NCBI RefSeq assembly: GCF_949987535.1
Contig: NC_080075.1
Location: 37,069,769-37,133,768, forward strand
Direction of reading: 5' to 3'
DNA length: 64,000 bases
Source of the DNA: Balaenoptera acutorostrata
Lineage: Eukaryota; Chordata; Mammalia; Artiodactyla; Balaenopteridae
Shown: positions 26,691 to 36,859 of the stretch, piece by piece
Numbering within the stretch: position 1 is the first letter of the stretch
Layout: each line of letters opens with the position of its first letter
Made by a program: the position numbers and the translations under genes
The notes under the pieces: generated by a model
Told to the model about the DNA's origin: nothing
The model's database searches: none
The model's input: the letters and a program-made list of their open reading frames with translations, nothing else

Positions 26691-27984
26691 TTAAATGTGG
26701 TAAAGCTCACAGACTTTTCACAGAGAAATGACCAAAAGCCCCTTAATCAGAGAATTGTTATATTTATTGTAGATACAGTTTTTAAAAGTTTACTCATCTG
26801 GTTTCCTGCCTTATAGTTTGTAGGCTGAAAGCTTTGTAAAAATATAGGACGATGAAGAGGCAAAAAATAAGCACCTAAGAAGCATAGCACAGCAGGGCCC
26901 TTTGGCATTGGGGAAAGCAGCCCTATGAATGCCAAAGAGCCTGTATAAACAGGAAAAGATATGGTGCAGGGCCATAACTCATGGACCTTCTGACTTTCAA
27001 TTTTCTTTAAGTCGATTATAATTAGATATGATAGGGCATATGTGTAGTCTGGAAACACTTTCATGAAAAATGTCCCTAAATTTTTTAATATTTAAATAAG
27101 TAGGATTCCGTTCATCTGGACCACATCACTCTTGAATGACTCCAGATAAACCAGGATAAGGTGTCCCCCATTCTGTAGGAACTCTACCCCCATGTTTGCC
27201 CTCTCTTCACTGGTCTGTGTGGCTGGATAAGCAGAGCCTTTGCACTGAGACCTGTGAGATGGTTAAACGTGGGGCACCAGTCCATCCTGACTTGCCCTGG
27301 CTTCCTGGGGATCTTCCCTCCAGACACTCATGGGCACTCTCCTCCTCATCCCCTACTGATGCCCTTTTATTCTGCTCTCAGTTTATAAGGAGGTATGAGG
27401 GAAGGTCATGGTGTCTGCAGGAAGGGCACCAGGGCAGCTGAAGGTGGATCACCATGGATGAGAGAGTGGGACTCACCTCCTAGTGAAGTTGGAGCAGAAG
27501 TTGGAGCAAGAGGAAATGCCATGGGTCAAGGAGGAAAAAAGAGATGCTATCCTGCACAGATCTCTTTGCACGCAAAAGTCAAACGGAATGAGGTTGTGAA
27601 ATGTAGATTAGCAAGTCTTTGGGGAGAATGAAGAGATATTAAGTATAGTTAGCAGGAAAACGGGCAAGGAAGAAGTTGGGAGTTCGAAAGAAAAAAAATG
27701 CAAGTTATTCTCTTATGTTAAGCCATCTAAAAATCCAACAGTTCCTGAAAGGAAAGGTTTGAGAATTGCTGGCCTGTGTCTGTGACGACAGCTAACTTTC
27801 TCTCCTCTGATTATCCAAGGCTCCAGCTCTTTTGTAGATTTGTGGTGTCACACACACCAATCACTCAGTTAATGAGGGACAGGCGCCTGCCGTTCAAAAT
27901 CAGCACGCTCTGAGAAGTGGTGACTTGACTTTGGTGGGCCTAGTAAAGATAAAACTTCTTACAGCGGCGCCACCCCGACTTTCA

Positions 27985-28125
27985 TGTGTATTACATAAAA
28001 CACCAGGGATCTTGTTAAAATGTAGTTTTGGATTTTAGTAGGGAAGAAGCCTGAGAGTCTGCATTTCTAACAAGCTCCTAGGAGCCGCAGATGCTGTGCT
28101 GCTGGTCCAAGGACCACACGCTTCA
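27985..28125 (+). mobile_element. MER5-type hAT DNA transposon remnant
   Basis: It reads GATCTTGTTAAAATGTAG, GAGTCTGCATTTCTAACAAG, CTCCTAGGAGCCGCAGATGC and CTGGTCCAAGGACCACAC, matching MER5A in order. Confidence 0.75.
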
Positions 28126-28444
28126 TCCCAGCAAGGCTCTGGAGCATCTTCCCCCATGGACACCTAAAGCCAGCAAGTCTGCTGGGTGCATGCGGCTGCC
28201 TAGCTAGAGTGCAAGATGGGGCCAGCCTCCTGTCCCTCCACACAATGAAATGTACCTGCACCCGCTGGGCAAGGCTGTTCAGGTCCTCATTTGAGCAGGC
28301 AACCCACTGACTGGAGGATGGAAACAAGCCAGGATGTCTCCCACTGGCGACTCCTTTCTGTGAGTGCTACTGCCCTCCTCCTCCTCATCTCCTCAGCACA
28401 TACTATACCTCACTTCTTGTCTCCTACATTGGAGGTGTTCTAAG

Positions 28445-28625
28445 AGAACAGTTTAGCCTCTGGAGTTGGATTGCCTAGGTTCATAGAAGTCTCATCTTCC
28501 CCCTTAATAGTTGTGTGACCCTGGGCAAGTTATTTAACCTCTCCAAGCCTGAGTTTCACCCCTTTAGAAAAAATGAGCATAGTAATAGTACTTATACCTT
28601 AGAGGTATTGGCAGGTGAAGTAAAA
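28445..28625 (+). mobile_element. MIR, well preserved
   Basis: It contains CTCTGGAGTTGGATTGCC, GTGTGACCCTGGGCAAG, TTAACCTCTCCAAGCC and AGTAATAGTACTTATACC. An L1 inserted at its 3' end. Confidence 0.85.
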
Positions 28626-28636
28626 TAAGCTGCCTT

Positions 28637-29509
28637 CATATATACAATGGAGTATTACTCAGCCATAAAAAGAAACAAAATTGAATTATTTGTAGTGAGG
28701 TGGATGGACCTAGAGACTGTCATCCAGAGTGAAGTAAGTCAGAAAGAGAAAAACAAATACCGTATGCTAACACATATATATGGAATCTAAAAAAAAAAAA
28801 AAGACAAAAAATGGTTCTGAAGAACCTAGGGGCAGGACAGGAATAAAGACGCAGATGTAGAGAATGGACTTGAGGACACAGGGAGGGGGAAGGGTAAGCT
28901 GGGATGAAGTGAGAGAGTGGCATGGACATATATACACTACCAAATGTAAGATAGATAGCTAGTGGGAAGCAGCCGCATAGCACAGGGAGATCATCTCGGT
29001 GCTTTGTGACCACCTAGAGGGGTGGGATAGGGAGGGTGGGAGGGAGATGCAAGAGGGAGGAGATACGGGGATATATGTATACGTATAGCTGATTCACTTT
29101 GTTATACAGCAGAAACTAACACACCATTGTAAAGCAATTATACTCCAATAAAGATGTTTAAAAAATAATAATAGTGGGGCTTCCCTGGTGGCGCAGTGGT
29201 TGAGAATCTGCCTGCCAATGCAGGGGACACGGGTTCGAGCCCTGGTCTGGGAAGATCCCACATGCCACGGAGCAACTGGGCCCGTGAGCCACAGTTACTG
29301 AGCCTGCACGTCTGGAGCCTGTGCTCCGCAACAAGAGAGGCCGCGATGGTGAGAGGCCCGCGCACCGCGATGAAGAGTGGTCCCCACTTGCCACAACTAG
29401 AGAAAGCCCTCGCACAGAAACGAAGACCCAACACAGTGATAAATAAATAAATAAATAAAAGACCGTGAATTTCAAAAAAACAAAAAAAAAATTTAAAAAA
29501 TAATAATAG
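28637..29509 (+). mobile_element. L1 3' end, 5'-truncated, carrying a nested SINE
   Basis: It starts at CATATATACAATGGAGTATT and contains TCAGCCATAAAAAG, a central A run, the G-rich stretch GGTGGGATAGGGAGGG and the terminal TATACTCCAATAAAGATG. The L1 itself has an 11-bp duplication with one mismatch, TAAGCTGCCTT (28626-28636) and TAAGTTGCCTT (29510-29520). The SINE at 29176-29491 sits in its tail. It inserted directly at the end of a MIR (28445-28625). Confidence 0.88.
29176..29491 (+). mobile_element. CHR-type SINE, short form, nested in an L1 tail
   Basis: A short-form copy flanked by a perfect 19-bp duplication (beginning TTTAAAAAATAATAATAG) at 29157-29175 and 29492-29510. The target is the A-rich 3' end of the L1 at 28637-29509, so the SINE is younger than that L1. 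Antisense to MEIS1. Confidence 0.95.
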
Positions 29510-30164
29510 TAAGTTGCCTTAAGTGTTTAACTCCACACTTGGCAGTGGTGGCTCAGCTCAGTGAATGCTAGTCCCCGTGGTGACTTGCTATGGAGGACAT
29601 TCTTTGAGCAAGGGGACATTTATCCTGATCCCCTCACCCCAAGCAGGCAAACAATCATTGCCACTCCTGTCATGGTTCCTCCTCCCCCCATCCTGTTCTC
29701 ATTCCCAGGAGCCAAACTTTTCCAAAACATCTACACTCACTCTCCTAGCATGGCAGGTCCTTTTCCTTTTTTCTTTTCTTCTGTTTCCCCAAAGAACCCT
29801 GTAGTGACACAGAACTTTGTGAGTGGGCTTCAGAGTAAAACAGGTGAGCAGGGCAGCCTAAATAGTCCTATCGCATGAAGCTGGTAGCCTATGGCTGAAG
29901 GGTGGTACGCTGGAAACAATTTTTATTAATATAAGTTCTCACTTCCCACACAAAACAGATTATGCCCTCTGCTCTCTAAATAATATTTCCGTGGCAGTTG
30001 TCGCTAGCAAAGGTTTTTTTCTTGATTTACAAATATGGGGGAAAAAGAAGTGCTATCATTTAAGAAAGTATCTTTACGGTCTAGGAAAATCAAGATGTCC
30101 TAAAGAATAACAGGGCTAACTGTCAATTATAGTCCATCCCTTGTCTAGATAGTAAGAATAATAG

Positions 30165-30260
30165 TAATGATAAAAACTAACATTTATTGAGCACTTACTA
30201 GATACTTGAAACGGTGTTTGGCCTTTATTTTCAATCAACTAATCCTCACCAAATCCTTAG
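30165..30260 (-). mobile_element. MIR fragment, minus strand
   Basis: The plus strand shows AACATTTATTGAGCACTTAC followed by CAACTAATCCTCACCAAATC, the reverse of the MIR 3' half. Confidence 0.65.
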
Positions 30261-30394
30261 ACATTAAAGTTAAATTATCATGGTAAAAAAAAATCAATTT
30301 CTCCATATTTTAAAAACCCTTTACGTGTCATGGATCTTTCAAAGACTGTTTTAGTAGCCAATAGAAATAACTCATATTTACTAACTAACGATTA

Positions 30395-30575
30395 TAGGCT
30401 GCACAGAGAGCACATGCCATGCTAGGTGCTTTTCTAAATTAACTCATGTCATCCTTGCAATAGCCCTAATGCACAGAAAAGGAAACAGACTGCTCTACAG
30501 ATAAGGAAATAGAGTTCCTCATGAATCTGAATCCAGATCTGGCTCAAGGCTAAACCCCTAACCACTCTAGAGCTA
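30395..30575 (-). mobile_element. MIR, minus strand
   Basis: The plus strand reads CATGCTAGGTGCTTTTC, AATTAACTCATGTCATCC, CAGATAAGGAAATAG and ACCCCTAACCACTCT, the full MIR order in reverse. The close neighbour at 30165-30260 has the same orientation. Confidence 0.75.
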
Positions 30576-30940
30576 GTCTCTCCATTTAACCCACTCTATT
30601 AGATAATGATGATCTAATCTAGGTGCATTTCTTTAACCTCTAGAAAGATCGTCTAGAGTGGAACAGTGTCCTTTCTCATGGCTGCATGTCGTCCACAGCC
30701 AGCACAAAGTCTGACCAATAATGTGGGCTTCATAATGGTTCCTCCATCGTACTCTTTCTACTGAAGTCACAGAAGGAAGGGACACCGAAGCAGCAATCTC
30801 AGTTCCTTAGTCAAAGGGATGGGAATGGGTTAAGTATGAAAACCACCTCTGAAATGTACAAGGAAGAAAACAAATACCAAGTGTTTCTGGATCTGGAGAA
30901 AGTACACGGGAATGGGAGGGCATCAAAAATAGCCACATTG

Positions 30941-31231
30941 GGGCTTCCCTGGTGGTGCAGTGGTTGAGAATCTGCCTGCTAATGCAGGGGACATGGGTTC
31001 GAGCCCTGGTCTGGGAAGATCCCACATGCGTGGAGCAGCTGGGCCCATGAGCCACAATTACTGAGCCTGCGCGTCTGGAGCCTGTGCTCCGCAACAAGAG
31101 AGGCCGCGATAGTGAGAGAGGCCTGCGCACCGCGATGAAGAGTGGCCCCCGCTTGCCGCAACTAGAGAAAGCCTTCACACAGAAACGAAGACCCAACACA
31201 GCCAAAAATAAAGAAATAAATTAAAAAAAAA
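30941..31231 (+). mobile_element. CHR-type SINE, short form
   Basis: A short-form copy with a perfect 17-bp duplication, CAAAAATAGCCACATTG, at 30924-30940 and 31232-31248. There is a small deletion around CCACATGCGTGGAGCAG relative to the other copies. Antisense to MEIS1. Confidence 0.95.
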
Positions 31232-31249
31232 CAAAAATAGCCACATTGC

Positions 31250-33550
31250 AGAACAGTGAGGCGACTCCCCTGAAGGGGCCTCCCAAAATTAAGAGAAAAT
31301 CATACAGAAAACATTCATAAGAGGGGTGGAAATTGAGGAATCAAAATGCAGAGGGGAGGGCCCGTGCTAGCTAGAGCATCACCCCTCTCCCAGGGCCTCT
31401 GAGTAGTCACCTACGAAATGACAGAAATGTCAATGCCTAGGACATAAAACATGACAAAGCACACATTTCCTAGAATCACACCATGGTTTCCAAGTGTCTC
31501 TCCATGTCAGAAGTCTGCAGTTCTGTTAGTAGGAAAGTTGGGAGGCAAGTGCCCTTTCTGGAGACGTCCGGACACTCTGAAACTGGGAGTCCACTCCGGG
31601 CAGGCATGGCCAGGCTGCTCAGCCAGAGGGGAGTGGGAAGGAGATGGATGGACCACAAGCTCCCACGAGAGTTGATCTTCTCTCATCATTTATGTATCAA
31701 AGAAATGAAGGTCTCTCCTCCTGTGGGTGGGGTTAGGCAGGGTACGGAAATCCAAACAAGGTTGCCTCGTGGACACCAGCCTGGAGCAGAGGACCCAAGG
31801 GGGAGCAGCGGTCCATGCCTGTGGGGTTTTCAGTGATGATGTCACCTACATGCTAATCTGAAGTCTACTGGGGCCAGAAGGAAGTAGGAGAACCGATGAA
31901 TTATTCTCATCCACTGAAGGCAGAGACCTTGCCTCCCACAGAAAGGGGGTTGATGCTACAGCACCCTGCACCCTCTCTCTTCACCAGCTTGTTCTTTCCT
32001 CTTCCTGAGCTCCTGTAGCTGCATCTACATAAACGCTACCTGGGACCCAGGTCCCCTTCTTTGTTTCCGAGACATTTATCCCACAAGACGGGAAGAGTCA
32101 AAATCGCCTTGATCCCTTGACACTGCCCTAGACCTAGATTCACAGGAGCAACTGCCAACCTTTACCTTAAGTCACCCGACCTACCCCCGCTCCTCATTCA
32201 GATACGTCCTCCAGCGCGGGCATGTCTCTGGATTCCCCACTCTCCTCTTGGTCCTTTTCTGGGTCTGGTCTTGTCCCCATCCACAAGCTGGCGGGAACCT
32301 CTATTCCCCTCCCATCCCCCAGCCCCTGTCAGCCTTCTTTCCTAGGGCTGAATACTGCTCCCAGCTGGAGGGGATCCTCGCTCTGGAAAACAGACCTCAG
32401 AAGGCCAATCCCAGCCCTGCGTGACTTCTGAGTTGGCCTAAGGCCTAGAATTCCTTGTTGCTGGTCCCACCTATCAGACTGGATATCCTGAAATGCCAGG
32501 CCTGAACTTGCTACACCCTTTGGATGCTGTATCTTGGACCACCCAGCTGCCTGCTCAGGGGCCAGCTTTTCTACCGAGGTTAGATGCTCCAAGCCCTTAT
32601 CCTCTTAATAATGGGGGTGCTTCAGCCCTGCCCCAGCCTCCTCTTGCTGCCCAGGGGCACTGTGTTGCTGAGATTCTAGCACAGGTCCTAGGCCCCAGCA
32701 TGTCCTGCCTTCTTCTCATCGAGCACACCAAACAGGGAGACAGCCCCAAATCGCATCCATTCAAATCCGGATGGTCGGTGAGAGTATGATTTCCGTATCA
32801 GACACCGAAAGGGGTATGGGAAACGCAGCTGTCCTCTCTGCATCGTATTCATACCCAAGGAATTCTTCCTTCCAGAAACTTCAGTGAAGGAACTCCCCCA
32901 AAGTCAGGCATCTCTGCAATATTTGGAGCAATGAGTTCCATCTCATATAAGAGAGACAACCACAGGAAGAAAAGGAGCTGGCACAAGGCACAGTCTGGCC
33001 TGAGCAAAAAGACTGGAAAGTTGAAGTGTGGGTCACTGCAGGCCCAAAGCTAGGTATCTGTCCCCTCACTAGTCCAAAGTCAGGCATGTGATCAGGTTAA
33101 AGAAATACGTAACTTTAAAGAATCAGTTATGGGAAGATGATCTCCATCAAGAAGCCTAAAAACTTCCAAGGCATGAAATGTGACTATTTGGGGCCACGTT
33201 ATCACAAAAGAAAGGATGCAAACCGAAACTATGAAAGCTGCTCTGAGCGACCATGTTCATTGTCTCTCTTCTGTGCTTGCTTGTTTGCCTTATTTTTTTT
33301 TAAAGGGAAAGTGGGTGTTTTGAAGCTCTGCCTGGGCTATTTGAGTGTGAAACGATTGTTCCAGGTCTTCTTAAACTTGGCAGTGAATCGAGGGCAAATT
33401 CCCAGATGGTCACACAGTGATTTCACAACATCAGGCCACAATTTCTCGTCTTTCCAGGTTCCCCCACCCTCCCCAACACAGGCACTCACGCCTGATCCAG
33501 AGGTCAGAGCCGGGGTCCGCCCTTCTAAGCCAGGCTCTCCTATCGGTGTC
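31250..33550. other. Unique intronic sequence, relatively GC-rich
   Basis: Many short overlapping open frames occur on both strands because stop codons are sparse in GC-rich sequence. None has a recognisable domain, and no CpG island is evident. No repeat was assigned. Confidence 0.5.
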
Positions 33551-33554
33551 GTCT

Positions 33555-33705
33555 TTGTCAAGTGACTCCACTTGCTGAGTCCCCCTTCCTCCGTCCACAG
33601 TGGTAATAAAGAACTGGCTGATTCAAAGGGGCGTTGTGAGGAATGAGTGGGGTTACACGTGCGAAAACTCTTGGAAAAATGTGAAATAGTGTAAAAATAC
33701 CCTTT
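33555..33705 (+). mobile_element. MIR fragment
   Basis: It reads GTCAAGTGACTCCACTTGC, then GGTAATAAAGAACTGGC and GCGTTGTGAGGAATGAGTG, matching the 3' part of MIR. It explains part of the 183-residue minus-strand open frame at 33337-33888. Confidence 0.55.
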
Positions 33706-33814
33706 CTTGAAGGGAACTCCTAAGACCCTCCAAGACAGAGGCAGATTCATGTTCCATGCGCCAACGATTATAGCTGGTGTTGCACCGTATTTCCATGGTC
33801 CATTTATCCTACAA

Positions 33815-33930
33815 CCATTCCCACTAGACTTGACGTTCCTGGAGCACGGTCCGTGGGCTTGCTCACCACTGAGTATCCTCAGGGCCACCCACTAGTAGGC
33901 AGCCCGTGTTTGATGAATGAATGACAGACT
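33815..33930 (+). mobile_element. L2 terminal fragment
   Basis: L2-like 3' end: CCACTAGACTTGACGTTCC, CCCACTAGTAGGCAG and the tail TTTGATGAATGAATGAC. Confidence 0.55.
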
Positions 33931-33999
33931 CAAATCCTAAACGTACGGAAATTAACTGAGAGTTAATGCAGGAGTGTGGCTGGGAGGGCGGCAGTCAAA

Positions 34000-36490
34000 A
34001 AGCACGTTTATCTTTACAGTTTTTGTTTCTCTACAGAAAAAAGTTCAACTTCTTGCCCTGAGTTAGTTCCGCTCTCTTCACATATATACGGAAAGTACAG
34101 CCTTCGTTATCAGAAAAATTTAACAAAGAATTTGGTGATATGTTCTGGGGGTTTGCAGAATCCTCATTTCTACACGAGGAGAGCTATTACAGATGCAACA
34201 ACTGACTGTGTGGTTGATTCAACTGATGGAAAGGCCAGGAAAGGCTGGGAACAGTTCTTACATCAAGCGACTCTTTTTTTTGTCACAAGTAAACTAACGA
34301 AGTATGATCTTCATTGGTCTAGCTAAACCTGTATTTCTAGACAGCCCATCACACCACCACCTGTATACGCTGAAGAAAATAACACTTTCACAGGAAACAA
34401 TGAGATGGCTGAAGACTCATCCGAAGCCTAAATTCTACTCATGTTGCCACCAAAGGAAATACAGACAGATGATCCACTCTTATTTTCAGTCTCTCTCTCT
34501 CTCTCTCTCTGCTTAAATTGGTCTGATTAAGTGATGGATGGGTCACTCAGAGTAGAAGCAGTTAAAATGATCATTTTACATTTAATGAAGAACATCCGTA
34601 TTTTTAGCTGCTCTATTTATTAGGAAGAGCATTAGAGAGTGTCTGACAGTGGACGGTGTGGTTTGCTGTTAGGAGAGTCATATGTGTGGCCAAAGGGGGA
34701 ATCAAACCGTCAGGAATATTTTGTTCCTGCTCATTTGCAGTGAATGAAAATTCACATCATAACAAGTGGGTACTCTATGTAACCACTCCACAGAGGCTAT
34801 GTGAAGAGTAATTAGAACTTCTTGGCTTATTTTATTATTACTGATATGATGGTCGAAGAAAACCAAGATCATTTTCTAAAGATACAGTTGAAATGGGGAA
34901 TTCACTTCTAAGGAAATAAATACTACAGTACTAACAATTTTAATAAGACTTAAATCCCTCAGCTTTTAAGGCAACTCAGCATCCAGCACATAACTGTAAA
35001 ATAAGGTACAGATATTACAGTTAGGAAGACAGCAAGGCCCCAGGGTAACCTGGGAGAGGAGGGATTACAATAGACGGGACAAAAGTATACATTCCTGTCC
35101 AAATGGTAGCAACCATACCACTGGGAGAACGTCAGGAGAGATGGAGAGAGGCTTGGACCCCAGATTCAGCTCCAATTTATGCCTTCAAGATCAGACTATG
35201 GAATAGTAAGTACCACCACGTCTGCTAATTCCAGCTGCCTTAGGGTGCTGAGGGAAGCAGGCGATCTCTTAGACAAACTAGTTTTATGGAATTTGGGGTT
35301 TTACTACCATGGGTCATATGCTGATGTGCTTGTGCTATATGGGCTTCTCTGTCGGGCGACATGGTCCCAAAGTCCACCCCCAAAGTTTAAAGCCCACCTT
35401 GGTGGAACATGGCTTCCTCCGATTCCTCTTTATGAAGATGAGGTATATGTACCTGCATGGGAATGGGTGACAACTTATCCAAAAGTAAGGGTACAGTAAC
35501 AGCCCCCAAAATGTGTTCAACAACATAACCGAGAAGATGCAACTCTCCTTAGAGCAATGACACAAACTTCCAGTCTTCTGAATAGGACAAAAGAAAGACT
35601 TTTCCAACTGATTACTCCAAATGACTAATAGTCACCGCATAACCCCACTTTTCACTAGCTCTGATGTAGAATGTCTGACCATCAGACAGGACAGCCAGAT
35701 CTACACGAACAACCAAGGAGCTCTTTCTCTCGGGGGGGCCTCTGCTCTAGGGATCTCCAGGAACAAGCTGACGGGGGCTGGGAATGCTCAGCTCGGAATC
35801 AGCTGGAGACTTGCAGAAAGGAAGAAGCGTCTGCCTTCTCCAGACATCCTTCTCCTGCTGGACCCGGCCAGAGGAGAGCAGAGATTTTCTTAGCTTAGTG
35901 CCCAGGAGGCAGTCTCTCAAAGGCAACCAAGTAAAAGAGTTATCGACCACGTTTGTGCAGTGTTGAGCACGGCAAATAGAGCTGGATAGGTGATTAAGAT
36001 CTCGGCGCTGCACCCAGAGTCCCACTCTAGAAAATTGTCAAAGAAGTTGGCATCCTGCACCCATGGGCCAAAACAACCTGCAGGCATCTTCTATGTTCTG
36101 ACTCTCTCCTCCAGAACACATGGTATTGTGTCTATAAGGGCAGTGACAGTTCACAGACTGAAAAGTTTATGGCTTCCTGGCAAGCTGGTTCCCTCTTCTG
36201 TTCTGGGAGGACTGAGAGGGTATGGGGGGAAGGCTCTCCAGCTTGTCTGTGCTAGACGGCCGCCCTGCAGCCGCCCTGCACTTGGCCTTCTTCCACTACA
36301 CACAGACAGACAGACACACACACACGTAAGTTAGTGCTCACTCTTTTCATGTCTTAATAAGCTACTTTCCTTTAGATCTTAATTCACTGTATTACTAGAG
36401 ATTATAACAGATTCATTATTAAATAGCTATAATATACTATATTATATATTTCACAATACCGTTCACATTCTGGCACAATGGGTGTTCTCG
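34000..36490. other. Unique intronic sequence
   Basis: Apart from the CT and CAGA/CA tracts, nothing is assigned. A 106-residue open frame at 35179-35499 has no family mark that I know. Confidence 0.5.
34490..34511. repeat. CT microsatellite
   Basis: About eleven CT units. A weaker CAGA/CA tract lies separately at 36298-36325. Confidence 0.9.
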
Positions 36491-36501
36491 TCAAAAGGGT
36501 C

Positions 36502-36750
36502 ATTTGAAAACAGAAATAGACTCACAGACATAGAAAACAAACTTATGGTTACCAAAGGGGGAAGAGGGGGGGTAAGGATAAATTAGGAGTTTGGGATTAG
36601 CAGATACACACTACTATATATAAAATAGATAACCAATAAGGACCTACTGTATAGCACAGGGAACAATACTCAACATCTTGTAATAACCTATAAGGGAAGA
36701 GAATCTGAAAAAGAATAGATTTATATATATATGTGTATATATATATATAT

Positions 36751-36781
<31 letters not shown>

Positions 36782-36848
36782 ACTGAATCACTTTGCTGTA
36801 CACCTGAAACTAACACAACATTGTAAATCATCTATACTTCAATTTTGG
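36502..36848 (+). mobile_element. L1 3' end, 5'-truncated
   Basis: It contains the typical TAGAAAACAAACTTATGG, GTATAGCACAGGGAAC and AACATTGTAAATCATC segments. A TA/CA microsatellite has expanded at 36722-36782. The flanks AAAAGGGTC (36493-36501) and AAAAGGGTC (36849-36857) are the probable duplication. Confidence 0.86.
36721..36782. repeat. TA/CA compound microsatellite inside an L1
   Basis: TATATATATATG, TGTATATATATA, CACACACACACA and TATATATATA follow one another within the L1 at 36502-36848; it expanded after that insertion. Confidence 0.9.
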
Positions 36849-36859
36849 AAAAGGGTCCT

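Noticed and set aside
29138..29475. Open frames with the repeated peptide pattern GLSLVAASGGHSSSRCAG
   Set aside because: They are minus-strand translations of CHR-type SINEs and recur at 24913, 30807, 41718, 44645 and 62562; not proteins.
33337..33888. 183-residue minus-strand open frame, the longest in the window
   Set aside because: It overlaps a plus-strand frame of 142 residues, includes a MIR fragment and has no family mark; long frames are expected in GC-richer intron sequence.
35179..35499. 106-residue plus-strand frame that looked coding at first sight
   Set aside because: No recognised motif, no splice or promoter context, antisense to MEIS1; left unassigned.
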